The position numbers were made by a program, and so were the translations under genes. DNA of 64,000 nucleotides, taken from the NCBI RefSeq assembly GCF_022818495.1, contig NZ_CP089291.1, positions 1,582,501 through 1,646,500 on the forward strand, read 5' to 3'. Origin of the DNA: Fodinisporobacter ferrooxydans. GTDB lineage: Bacteria; Bacillota; Bacilli; Tumebacillales; MYW30-H2. Shown in pieces: positions 1-7,906 of this stretch (position 1 is the stretch's first letter; each line of letters opens with the position of its first letter). The notes beneath the pieces are model-generated. The model saw only the letters and a program-made list of their open reading frames with translations, was not told where the DNA came from and did not search any database.

Positions 1-2
1 CC

Positions 3-1283
3 GATTACGACAAAAAATATTCCGGCATGATGGCAGCGATGAAGATCGATCCGAAAACCGGACACATGAACCTTGGCTGGGAATTGCAATTGCCGCCTTG
101 GGACTACGACTTGTCTGACGAAGGAAAAGGTCCTTCGAATGGATGGGCATTTATCACAACGTATAACACGGAAGAAGCGACAACCAATCTGGAAGTCAAT
201 GCATCGCAAAAAGATCGTGACTATACGGTCATGGTGAACTGGAAAGCAGCTGCAAAAGCGGCAGCAGATCCAAAAAACACATATGAACTCAACGGTGCGA
301 AAGTTCTCGATCCGACGAAAGTGCCTGGTCTCATCTATCTGTTGCCAACGCCGAAGTCGCCGCACGGTGTCGACGTATCGCCCGATGGAAAATACATTGT
401 GGCGAGCGGCAAATTATCGCCGACAGTCACTGTGTTCTCTTTCGACAAGATTCAAAAAGCGATCGACAACAAAGATTTTGCCGGAATGGATCATGGCTTG
501 CCGATTTTGAAATTCAACGATATCAAAGAAGCGGAAGTCAATGTGGGTCTTGGACCACTTCATACGCAATTTGACGGCAAAGGCTATGCGTATACAACGC
601 TCTTCATTGACAGTGCAATTGTCAAGTGGAAACTGGGCGATTGGAAAGTCGTCGACAAGATTGGCGTAAACTACGCGCCTGGTCACTCTGCCGCATCTAT
701 GGGCGACTCGGCTGTACCGGATGGCAAATATCTCGTATCACTGAATAAGATCGCCAAAGACGATTTCTTGCCGGTCGGTCCGTCACATCCGGTGGCCATG
801 CAGCTAATCGATATATCCGGTCCGAAGATGAAACTGTTGTATACGGCGCCGATCGATGAGGAACCACACTATGCGCAGATTGCTCCGGCGGATCTTTTCC
901 ATCCGATCAATGTGTATCCGAAAGATACGAGCAATCCGGCTGCCATCTATAATCCGAAGCAGGCGAAAGTCGTCCGCAACGGCAATAAAGTGGAGATTTG
1001 GATGACAGCGATCCGCAGCCACTTTACTCCTGACAACATTCAGGTCAATGAAGGCGATCAGGTAACGATTCACTTGACCAACCTCGACCGCGATGAAAGC
1101 ATTGCACACGGTTTTGCGATTGAAAGTTACGACATAAATGAGATTGTGGAACCTGGTCAAACAAAGACATTTACATTTACTGCCAAAAAGGCCGGTGTCT
1201 ATCCGTTCTACTGTACCAACTTCTGTTCGGCTCTCCACCAGGAAATGCAAGGATATTTGCTGGTGAAACCGAGTCAACAATAA
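3..1283 (+). CDS. nosZ: Nitrous oxide reductase NosZ, C-terminal part (cut by left edge)
   Basis: Reduces N2O to N2 outside the membrane. The reading frame is open from base 3, so the N-terminus lies outside the window. The visible part holds the end of the seven-bladed propeller with His residues typical of the CuZ site (SPHG, PLHTQF, PGHSAA, GPSHP, EEPHY). A C-terminal cupredoxin domain follows, with the CuA motif CTNFCSALHQEM (C-x3-C-x3-H-x2-M; first Cys codon at 1212). The next gene, nosB, is characteristic of clade II (Sec-type) nos clusters, but the signal peptide that would prove this is not visible. Expected electron donor: the lipoprotein cytochrome c at 5538-6011 (inference). The stop is followed by a 211-bp gap with a hairpin, so nosB may be transcribed by read-through or from its own promoter. 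Confidence 0.97.
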   Translation, partial: DYDKKYSGMMAAMKIDPKTGHMNLGWELQLPPWDYDLSDEGKGPSNGWAFITTYNTEEATTNLEVNASQKDRDYTVMVNWKAAAKAAADPKNTYELNGAKVLDPTKVPGLIYLLPTPKSPHGVDVSPDGKYIVASGKLSPTVTVFSFDKIQKAIDNKDFAGMDHGLPILKFNDIKEAEVNVGLGPLHTQFDGKGYAYTTLFIDSAIVKWKLGDWKVVDKIGVNYAPGHSAASMGDSAVPDGKYLVSLNKIAKDDFLPVGPSHPVAMQLIDISGPKMKLLYTAPIDEEPHYAQIAPADLFHPINVYPKDTSNPAAIYNPKQAKVVRNGNKVEIWMTAIRSHFTPDNIQVNEGDQVTIHLTNLDRDESIAHGFAIESYDINEIVEPGQTKTFTFTAKKAGVYPFYCTNFCSALHQEMQGYLLVKPSQQ

Positions 1284-1413
1284 TTCGGACACATAGAATG
1301 AAACTCCGAATTACACGCTGGCAGAGGAATCTTCAAAGTCCGCAAAGTTTAGAAAGTTTGTAAAGTTCGCAAAGGCTAGATTTCTGCAAACAAGAAATTC
1401 ATTTCTAAGTTGA

Positions 1414-1441
1414 AACTGGGTTCCAATAGAGGAACCCAGTT
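1414..1441 (+). terminator. Hairpin after nosZ
   Basis: An 11-bp perfect stem (AACTGGGTTCC / GGAACCCAGTT) with a 6-nt loop. It lacks a run of T, so it may attenuate transcription or protect the nosZ mRNA 3' end rather than terminate fully. A second inverted repeat (AATTCGGA / TCCGAATT) overlaps and follows the nosZ stop. Confidence 0.55.
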
Positions 1442-1494
1442 ATCTACCCATCTGTCGTGAAAGATGAATAAATAACGGAAAAGAGGCGAGCGCC

Positions 1495-2100
1495 ATGTGG
1501 CGTAAAAAGGGGAAAGGAGCGACTGTGATCGAGCGGGCGGGGCTGTTTCTTGGAACGGTACTCATCATAATCAGTACATTTCAGCCTCTCTGGGGAATGA
1601 CTTTGATTGCGCCGCAATATCCGGAAGGCCTTCGAGTGGAGATATTTACAAAAGCCATCAAAGGCAATCTGGATATTATCAATACATTGAACCACTATGT
1701 GGGCATGAAAGATCTCGATAACATGAGTTTTCCGGAATTGAAATACATGACTGCACTCTTGCTTGCATTGGCAGCGTTGTTTTTTCTTTCCGCTGTCATC
1801 GGCAGACTCTGGATGGTTGCGGCCACGATGGGAATTTCTGCAGTTGTCGGGATTGCGGGAGTCTATGATCTGTACCACAAACTTTACAACTATGGCCATA
1901 ATTTGGATCCCCGCGCACCGATTAAACTCAGCGGCGGATTTACACCGCCGGTTATAGGTCAGAATCAATTGGCAAATTTTCATACGTATTCCTATTTTCT
2001 TTCCGGGAGCTATCTGATTATCGCAAGCGGTTTGATCGGGGTGTGGGTATTATGGCAATTGGCAAGAAGATCACGGCGATCTGTACAACCATCATCATAG
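1495..2100 (+). CDS. nosB: NosB-like membrane protein
   Basis: A 201-residue integral membrane protein with about four hydrophobic segments (roughly residues 13-35, 86-104, 108-124 and 172-190) and an extracytoplasmic loop between the first two. I assign it by position: in clade II nos clusters a polytopic protein of unknown function called NosB lies directly after nosZ. No catalytic motif is visible. The ATG is preceded by AAGAGG. Its 3' end overlaps the start of nosD by 49 nt, which implies translational coupling. The family name is inference from context and topology; the membrane nature is seen directly. Confidence 0.65.
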   Translation: MWRKKGKGATVIERAGLFLGTVLIIISTFQPLWGMTLIAPQYPEGLRVEIFTKAIKGNLDIINTLNHYVGMKDLDNMSFPELKYMTALLLALAALFFLSAVIGRLWMVAATMGISAVVGIAGVYDLYHKLYNYGHNLDPRAPIKLSGGFTPPVIGQNQLANFHTYSYFLSGSYLIIASGLIGVWVLWQLARRSRRSVQPSS

Positions 2101-3353
2101 CTCAAGTCTGTACGTTCACATACGGATACAGCCATGCAAAAGAGATTCAAGATCCTGGTGCCACAGCAACGAGCAAGTCCGCGAATCCATTGCAACAATT
2201 GATACAGAATGCCCAATCAGGAGCAACGCTCCTGATTTCGGCTGGAACGTATAAAGGTCCCATTCGTATTGACAAACCGGTGCGTTTGATCGCAAAAGGG
2301 GATGTGACGATTGACGGCGGCGGCCATGGCGACGTGGTGACACTTGCGGTCAACGGGATCGAGTTGCGAGGCTTTACGATTGTTCATAGCGGAAGAGAGT
2401 TGGAAAACGACCAATCGGGGATCAAGCTGCTCTCATCGAACAATGTAATTGCCGGTAATACGATTGAAGATTGTTTGCACGGGATTTATTTGAAAGAGTC
2501 TTCGAACAATCAGATTGTGAATAATCGGATCAAAGGAATTTCTTCCCTTGATATCAATGATCGGGGAAACGGGATTCATTTTTTTCATTCCCCATCGAAT
2601 GAAATTGACGATAACTCGATTTCCTTTACACGGGACGGCATGTACTTTTCTTATTCCAGCCACAATCATGTGATGAGGAATCAAGTCCATGATGTCCGGT
2701 ATGGACTGCATTATATGTATTCCAATGACAATAGATTTGAATGGAATACATTTTCACACAATGTGGGCGGTTCAGCATTGATGTATTCACATGGCATTGT
2801 TTTGAAACATAACACGTTTTCTGAGAATCGGGGACAGAAAGGAACCGGAATCGTTTTCAATACGTGCGATGATTCATTAATAGAAAACAACAAGATCTTC
2901 AATAATTTGCGAGCGTTCTTCATGGACAGCTCCAGCCGCAATACCATTCGAAACAACGATATCGTCAACAATTTCATTGGCATGGAAATACCCTCAAGCT
3001 CTTCTGACAACAAGATTTACGGAAACAACTGGATATCCAATGATGTGCCGGTCATAACGGATCACAACAGCAAATCGAATGAGTGGTACAATTCGGAAAC
3101 CAAAAAAGGGAACTATTGGAGTCATGCGGAATTGCTCGATTTCAATCACGATGGAGTCAGTGACATGCCTTATCATCCGACAACCGTTCAAAGTTATTTG
3201 ATTGGACAGTATCCCGATTTGCGATTTTTAGAAAACAGCCCTGCGATGAAACTATTGGATTTTGCCTATCAGCAGTTTCCGGTTTTTAAAATTCCGAGTC
3301 CGGTTGATCCATATCCTTTAATTGCTCCTTTCGATTGGAGGAACAAAACGTGA
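2052..3353 (+). CDS. nosD: NosD copper-site maturation protein
   Basis: An exported right-handed beta-helix protein of the NosD family, needed with NosFY for copper sulfide centre assembly on NosZ. I prefer ATG 2052, with GGGGTG upstream; an in-frame GTG at 2043 is possible. A signal peptide covers about residues 1-28 (hydrophobic core TAICTTIIIAQVCTF). The rest is a long array of NosD/CASH-type repeats rich in N-x-I-x-x-N turns. The length (433 residues) is normal for NosD. The TGA overlaps the nosF start (GTGA), so nosDFY form a tightly coupled block. Confidence 0.93.
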   Translation: MAIGKKITAICTTIIIAQVCTFTYGYSHAKEIQDPGATATSKSANPLQQLIQNAQSGATLLISAGTYKGPIRIDKPVRLIAKGDVTIDGGGHGDVVTLAVNGIELRGFTIVHSGRELENDQSGIKLLSSNNVIAGNTIEDCLHGIYLKESSNNQIVNNRIKGISSLDINDRGNGIHFFHSPSNEIDDNSISFTRDGMYFSYSSHNHVMRNQVHDVRYGLHYMYSNDNRFEWNTFSHNVGGSALMYSHGIVLKHNTFSENRGQKGTGIVFNTCDDSLIENNKIFNNLRAFFMDSSSRNTIRNNDIVNNFIGMEIPSSSSDNKIYGNNWISNDVPVITDHNSKSNEWYNSETKKGNYWSHAELLDFNHDGVSDMPYHPTTVQSYLIGQYPDLRFLENSPAMKLLDFAYQQFPVFKIPSPVDPYPLIAPFDWRNKT

Positions 3354-4033
3354 AGACAATGATTCATCTGCATGGTGTAACCAAATTCTATAAGAAGAAA
3401 AAAATTGCCGGTCCTCTGGATATGGATGTATTGCAAGGAGAATCGGTGGCTCTTGTTGGCGGCAATGGTGCGGGAAAAAGCACGACATTGCGGGTGATTG
3501 CGGGATTATTGAAGCCAAGTCGCGGTGCTGCAGAAATTGGCGGGCATCCGGCAGGCAGCAAAGAGGCCAAACAAATGCTTTTTTATCTGCCGCAAAAATT
3601 AATGCTTCCCGGCCATCTGACATTGAATGAAGCACTTCGATTCTTTTCGAAGCTCCACAATCGTCCCATAGCGGATATTCAAAATCTGGCGGCCATCTAC
3701 CATTTATCAGATGTAACGGATGACCGAATTGGAACATTTTCCGGTGGAATGATGCAGCGTCTTGGATTGTTAATCGCGGATCATGTGAACACTCCCATTT
3801 TATTATTGGATGAACCGACTTCAAATCTGGATCGGCAAGGGATTGAATTGTTTTTCGAGCAAATGTATGCATGGCGAAAGAATGGACGGACAATTGTGTT
3901 TGCTTCACATGCTGCTGCAGAGATCAATGAGTTGGCAGATCGATGTGTAGTAATGGAAAGCGGCCGCGTGCAAGAAATGTATGCAACCACATCGGCAGTC
4001 TCCAAACGAACGGAGGGGTTCGCACATGCGTGA
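3350..4033 (+). CDS. nosF: NosF ABC-type ATPase
   Basis: Cytoplasmic ATPase of the NosFY transporter that works with NosD in NosZ maturation, probably supplying a sulfur species. Walker A GGNGAGKST, a Q-loop region (YLPQK), signature FSGGMMQR and Walker B LLLDEPT are all present. I chose GTG 3350 because GGAGG sits at 3337-3341 and the codon overlaps the nosD stop; a longer frame from a TTG at 3335 would lose this site. It overlaps nosY by 8 nt. Confidence 0.94.
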   Translation: MKTMIHLHGVTKFYKKKKIAGPLDMDVLQGESVALVGGNGAGKSTTLRVIAGLLKPSRGAAEIGGHPAGSKEAKQMLFYLPQKLMLPGHLTLNEALRFFSKLHNRPIADIQNLAAIYHLSDVTDDRIGTFSGGMMQRLGLLIADHVNTPILLLDEPTSNLDRQGIELFFEQMYAWRKNGRTIVFASHAAAEINELADRCVVMESGRVQEMYATTSAVSKRTEGFAHA

Positions 4034-4847
4034 AATCTGGATGATGGCGAACTATGAATGGAAACTGATTCGTTCGAAACGTTTGCTTTTGCTTTTTGCA
4101 ATTTTTTATGCCGTGCTATGTATTGCCATTGCCTATTTCGGATCGTTTTACGCAGGCTATGGCAGAATTCAAAACTTGCGGACGACTGGAATTTCCCTCA
4201 TGAATTTTTCTCTGCTGTTTCTGCCGTTGATGGCATTGCTATCTGGTGTCACAAGCTTTACGGATCAAAAAGAATCTTGGGAGCTCATTTGTACACAACC
4301 AATCACCATCGGTGAATTGATGATCGGAAAGTTTTTGGGACAATTTTTCGGTATGATTCTGCCGATTTTAGCGGGATTTGTGATGTCGGCAATTGTTATT
4401 GTGTCAAGCGGCACGTTTTATGGTTGGCGAGATTATCTCTTCTTGCTTTTGTTAAATATCGTAACTGCCGCAGTGTTTTTGGCGATCTCATTTGCTGTTG
4501 CCGCACTATGCAAGCGCGGTGCGAAAGTATTTGGCTGGATATTTGCCGTTTGGGCGACCATGGTGCTTTTTTACGATATGTTGGTGATTGGACTTGTTAT
4601 TTTAAGTACGGGATTGAACCAACAAATTTCCTTATGGGCAGCGCTTTTATTCAATCCTGTCGATATGATACGAATTTTGGGTGTTTCACAAATGGGTGTA
4701 TATGATGCCGTCTCGGCAACCGGTACGTTAGTGCAAGAGACTTTGCAAACGAAAGGGCCGGCATTCTTGCTTGTTGCGGTTTTCATCTGGTTTGCCGGTT
4801 GCTTGTTTGCAGCCATTCAATTCACACGCCGTCAGGATTTGGTCTAG
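4026..4847 (+). CDS. nosY: NosY ABC-type permease
   Basis: A 273-residue polytopic membrane protein (about six hydrophobic segments), the permease partner of NosF. ATG 4026 follows GGAGGGG and overlaps the nosF stop, so the upstream in-frame extension to 3981 is unlikely to be used. The N-terminal stretch MREIWMMANYEWK leading into the first membrane helix is typical of ABC-2 type permeases. Together NosDFY give the complete maturation set seen with nosZ. Confidence 0.93.
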   Translation: MREIWMMANYEWKLIRSKRLLLLFAIFYAVLCIAIAYFGSFYAGYGRIQNLRTTGISLMNFSLLFLPLMALLSGVTSFTDQKESWELICTQPITIGELMIGKFLGQFFGMILPILAGFVMSAIVIVSSGTFYGWRDYLFLLLLNIVTAAVFLAISFAVAALCKRGAKVFGWIFAVWATMVLFYDMLVIGLVILSTGLNQQISLWAALLFNPVDMIRILGVSQMGVYDAVSATGTLVQETLQTKGPAFLLVAVFIWFAGCLFAAIQFTRRQDLV

Positions 4848-4874
4848 TGCGGTCATTAGGATCAGTTATGGTTC

Positions 4875-4907
4875 ATGTGATTGATGTGATTGATGTGATT
4901 GATGTGA
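4875..4907 (+). repeat. 9-bp tandem repeat upstream of a lipoprotein start
   Basis: Three perfect copies of ATGTGATTG plus a partial fourth (ATGTGA) lie between the nosY stop and the GGAGG of the next gene. Unit number could change by slippage. It is not in the reading frame I assign to the lipoprotein, so it would alter leader length rather than protein. Confidence 0.9.
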
Positions 4908-4924
4908 AGTGGAGGAATGTAAGA

Positions 4925-5341
4925 ATGCGCCGATTTATAAAACGGTCGTGTCTTGTATCCATAAGTCTGGCGAGCGCATATTTCCTGACAGGTTGCGGGG
5001 ATATTGCTACACAAAGTACCGATCACTATACGATTACATTTCTTAACAGGAACACCGTGCAGCAGGCAAATCAAAAGGCGGATTTTCAATTTCAGATTCA
5101 AGGAAAGGGAAGCATATCTGCTCCTGATTCGGTAGTGCTTGATTTTGACAATGTGGAGATGGATCACGGCAAAAATGAAGTGACAGCAAAGTCGATCGGC
5201 CACGGGAAATATGATGGGGCGACAAAGCTGCCGATGGGCGGAAAATGGGCGGTTACCGTACATATCGGCAAAGAAAGCGCCCAATTTCCTTTTCAGGCGG
5301 AAGGAAACATGGCGAATCCTGCAGGGGGTGATGAAAAGTAA
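4925..5341 (+). CDS. YtkA-like lipoprotein in the nos operon
   Basis: A 138-residue lipoprotein: signal peptide with lipobox LTGC (Cys about residue 22), then one small beta domain. The segment with VEMDHGKNEV, GHGKYDGATKLPMGGKW and VTVHI resembles the YtkA-like/FixH-type fold found in copper-associated exported proteins. ATG 4925 is chosen because GGAGG lies at 4911-4915; the longer frame begins inside nosY. Gram-positive nos clusters often have a NosL copper chaperone here, and this protein may fill that place, but I see no NosL motif. Role in copper delivery is inference. Confidence 0.75.
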   Translation: MRRFIKRSCLVSISLASAYFLTGCGDIATQSTDHYTITFLNRNTVQQANQKADFQFQIQGKGSISAPDSVVLDFDNVEMDHGKNEVTAKSIGHGKYDGATKLPMGGKWAVTVHIGKESAQFPFQAEGNMANPAGGDEK

Positions 5342-5407
5342 TCGTTACAGTTGCACGAGGTAGAAGGTAGAAGGAGATATAACAGTTGGAAGGTTCATTG
5401 AAGAAAT

Positions 5408-5450
5408 TAGTCGTTTTGTACTAGTGTGATTGACTCGTTGTAACTATAGT
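5408..5450 (+). promoter_or_regulatory. Inverted-heptamer site plus -10 before cytochrome c
   Basis: TAGTCGTTTTGTACTA at 5408-5423 (site 1 of the six-member set), with a -10-like TATAGT at 5445-5450. The site centre lies 29.5 bp upstream of the hexamer, which would place it at about -41.5, the usual class II activator position. No good -35 is seen. Confidence 0.6.
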
Positions 5451-5537
5451 ACAGGAAAGTTCCCGGTGTTAGGTTTATTATGCAGGGCAGGACTTAATCT
5501 TTTACCTGATTATTTCATTAGATTTGGAGGTAGCCGT

Positions 5538-6011
5538 ATGAAGAAGAAACTCATCTTTGCTGCAATTGCCACAATGGGCGTATTAGTGCTTGCCGGTTGC
5601 GGCAGTACGTCAAGTTCGCAACAAGCGGATAACTCTTCCCAGTCTTCAAACACGCAAGCCGGTTCGGAGGCTTCTTCGCAAAGCGCCGGCAGTTCCGGTG
5701 GCGCCGCTAAAACAACCAACACAGGCGCAACAGCTTCTGCAGGAGATGCTGCGAAAGGAAAAGCTGTTTTCGATCAAAGTTGCGCCAGCTGCCATTCGAC
5801 GGGGACAGATCAGATCGTTGGACCAGGCCTGAAAGGGATAACGGCACAACCGACCATTGCAGCAAACGGCAAACCGATGAATGATACCAACTTGACTGAA
5901 TGGATCAAAACCGGCGGTACAGGTAAAATCGGCAACATGCCGGGTATGGCGGGAAGTCTTTCGGATCAGCAGATTGCAGATGTTGTGGCATATGTCAAGA
6001 CATTGAAGTAA
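5538..6011 (+). CDS. Lipoprotein cytochrome c (monohaem)
   Basis: A 157-residue membrane-anchored cytochrome c. The signal peptide ends in lipobox LAGC; a Ser/Gln/Ala-rich linker spans about residues 23-68. A class I haem domain follows, with CASCH and a distal Met probably in NMPGMAG. ATG 5538 follows TTGGAGG; the longer in-frame extension has no such site. In Gram-positive respirers such small lipoproteins carry electrons from the bc complex to terminal enzymes, so NosZ, encoded upstream, is the likely partner (inference). It has its own putative promoter at 5408-5450 and a strong terminator after it. Confidence 0.93.
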   Translation: MKKKLIFAAIATMGVLVLAGCGSTSSSQQADNSSQSSNTQAGSEASSQSAGSSGGAAKTTNTGATASAGDAAKGKAVFDQSCASCHSTGTDQIVGPGLKGITAQPTIAANGKPMNDTNLTEWIKTGGTGKIGNMPGMAGSLSDQQIADVVAYVKTLK

Positions 6012-6058
6012 TGGTTTATAAAATGCATTTCATTCCAATGAACATGTTGAAAGCAATG

Positions 6059-6096
6059 CAACACTCACGGTCTCTATGGGATTGTGAGTGTTTTTT
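6059..6096 (+). terminator. Rho-independent terminator after cytochrome c
   Basis: A 9-bp stem AACACTCAC / GTGAGTGTT (6060-6068 and 6084-6092) followed by TTTTT. It closes the nos transcription unit. Confidence 0.88.
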
Positions 6097-6142
6097 AAAG
6101 AGGTGTTTTTGCATTTTCAAGATTGGAGTACAAGATTGGGAG

Positions 6143-6158
6143 TAGTTGAAGTGAACTA
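6143..6158 (+). promoter_or_regulatory. Inverted-heptamer site, distal narK promoter region
   Basis: TAGTTGAAGTGAACTA (site 2 of the set). A weak -10-like TATCTG starts at 6181, 30.5 bp from the site centre. An imperfect hairpin, with CTGC/GCAG in its stem, lies at about 6178-6207. Confidence 0.5.
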
Positions 6159-6257
6159 TCTTAATATAGGAGTTTCGGACTATCTGCGCACTTGCAGCGA
6201 GTAGTCTTCGCTAGGGAAAATGAGAATGGAGAATCAGGAATTTGCGAAAAAAGAGTC

Positions 6258-6300
6258 AGGGAAGTCCCCGAATTACAAAGGGAAACTCCGGATTTAGAAT
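6258..6300 (+). promoter_or_regulatory. GC-rich palindrome and -10, proximal narK promoter
   Basis: AGGGAAGTCCCC (6258-6269) followed by TAGAAT at 6295-6300, 31.5 bp from the palindrome centre. The narG leader has the same arrangement. Nitrate-reductase promoters under NreC in staphylococci carry GC-rich palindromes, so NreC (18754-19410) is the candidate binder (inference). Confidence 0.55.
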
Positions 6301-6346
6301 TGCATTGTGAGGAGCAAATTGAATCACATGGAAAGAAGGGAATACA

Positions 6347-7531
6347 ATGACGAAGCAAAAAGGTGCAACGAGCGTTTTGGTAATCAGCACATTGGCAATG
6401 GTGGTTGCTTTCACCTGTTGGGCAGCGATCTCGCCATTGGCGGTGTTGCTGCAGAAAACGTACCATTTGTCCGCTACACAAAAAAGTATTTTGGTTGCGA
6501 TCCCTGTTTTATTGGGTTCCGTCATGCGGATTCCGCTGGGAATGGCGACAGACCGTTTCGGCGGCAGAAAAGTGTATTCTCTGCTGATGCTGTTCCTCGT
6601 CATTCCGGCGATTGGTCTTGCGAATGCCCATTCGTATATGGCTTATGTCGGTTGGGCGTTCTTGCTTGGCATGGCCGGAACATCCTTTGCGGTCGGGATC
6701 GCTTCCGTCTCAAAATGGTATCCGCCCAATGAACAAGGACTCGTACTTGGAATTACCGGTATGGGGAATATCGGAACGGCCGTTGCAGGGTTCGCTTTGC
6801 CCACAATTGCCAAAACCAGCGGTATCTCTTCCGCATTCTGGGCTTTGGTTGCGCCGGTCGTGATTGCGGCAGTTGCCATCTTCCTGTTTACGAAAGATCC
6901 AGTGGTGTCGAAAAAAGCTCAACCTGCCAGTCAACAATTCGCCGTTATGAAAAACAAAATGGTCTGGGTATTGTCATTATTCTACTTTGTCACATTTGGC
7001 GGTTTCGTTGCATTTGGAAACTACTTGCCGAGTCTGCTTGTCGACGTGTTTAAAATCACACCGATTGATGCAGGCATGCGTGCAGCAGGTTTTGTCGTAT
7101 TGGCAACGCTTGTCCGTCCGATTGGCGGATATTTGGCAGATAAATTTGGAGCCAGCAAGATGCTTTCATTGATCTTTATTCTGTTGTCTGCCTGTGCGCT
7201 CATCCTCAGTGTGGCGTTGTCGAACATTATTGCGATGACGATTGCTTGCCTATTGACGGCGGCTCTTGTCGGAATCGGCAATGGTACGGTATTTAAGCTT
7301 GTACCCCAATATTTCCCGACAACAACGGGGATCGTTACAGGGATTGTCGGAGCTGCCGGAGGAATCGGCGGATTTTTCCCGCCGATTGTCATGGGGATTA
7401 TCAAAGATGCTACAGGCGGCTATGCGTTGGGATTTGTCTTCCTGTTAGTCTTTACATTCTCCTGTTTGCTGGTAAATGGGAAATTGCGCCGGAGTGCTCC
7501 CAACAACATAAAAATGTCCAGCGCTTCTTGA
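6347..7531 (+). CDS. narK: Nitrate/nitrite transporter NarK (MFS)
   Basis: A 394-residue major facilitator protein with about 12 membrane segments. The motif GMGNIGTAVAGF matches the nitrate signature of the NNP (NarK/NasA) family. GMATDRFGGRK is the MFS loop between helices 2 and 3. It imports nitrate and/or exports nitrite for NarGHI. ATG 6347 follows AAGAAGGG. It stands alone between terminators and has two putative promoters (6143-6158 and 6258-6300). Confidence 0.94.
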   Translation: MTKQKGATSVLVISTLAMVVAFTCWAAISPLAVLLQKTYHLSATQKSILVAIPVLLGSVMRIPLGMATDRFGGRKVYSLLMLFLVIPAIGLANAHSYMAYVGWAFLLGMAGTSFAVGIASVSKWYPPNEQGLVLGITGMGNIGTAVAGFALPTIAKTSGISSAFWALVAPVVIAAVAIFLFTKDPVVSKKAQPASQQFAVMKNKMVWVLSLFYFVTFGGFVAFGNYLPSLLVDVFKITPIDAGMRAAGFVVLATLVRPIGGYLADKFGASKMLSLIFILLSACALILSVALSNIIAMTIACLLTAALVGIGNGTVFKLVPQYFPTTTGIVTGIVGAAGGIGGFFPPIVMGIIKDATGGYALGFVFLLVFTFSCLLVNGKLRRSAPNNIKMSSAS

Positions 7532-7659
7532 TAAGGGTTGATCCTGAAGGCATAGATCCTAAAGATATTACTAAGGTACACAGATACGACAAGACAAAAC
7601 AGCAAGATCCTGGCTCTTTGCAGTATCGATGGAGTCTCGGTAATGTATTTTGAAAAGAT

Positions 7660-7694
7660 AAAGAGTATTGTCTGACTGGGCAATGCTCTTTTTA
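7660..7694 (+). terminator. Rho-independent terminator after narK
   Basis: The stem AAAGAGTATTG / CAATGCTCTTT is followed by T-rich DNA. Apart from this and the narG operator region, the 375-bp narK-narG gap holds no recognisable gene. Confidence 0.85.
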
Positions 7695-7813
7695 TCATCT
7701 GTACTGCATCTTTCCAGGCATTCGCAAAACGAGAAAACAGGAATGGAATTTGAATGCGGCTACTCTCTTGCAACTTAGAATTATTCAAAATAAGGGAGTT
7801 GCCGTAAGGAAAT

Positions 7814-7857
7814 AGGGGAGTCCCCTGATAAACGAACTCTACTTTCAGTTATAGAAT
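7814..7857 (+). promoter_or_regulatory. GC-rich palindrome and -10, narG promoter
   Basis: A perfect AGGGGA-G-TCCCCT palindrome at 7814-7826, with TAGAAT at 7852-7857, 32 bp from its centre. Spacing and core (GGGRAGTCCCC) match the proximal narK element. Confidence 0.6.
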
Positions 7858-7906
7858 GTAAACATAGATGGAGTTGAGAAACAGTGTTCGGAAAGGAGCA
7901 TGAAGC

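Noticed and set aside
5385-5423. 12-codon TTG frame after AAGGAGATA before cytochrome c
   Set aside because: Too short to support; it overlaps the putative operator and may be chance.
6304-6334. FNR-like TTGTGA ... TCACAT before narK
   Set aside because: The half-sites are 13 bp apart instead of 6, so it does not fit an FNR/Crp box.
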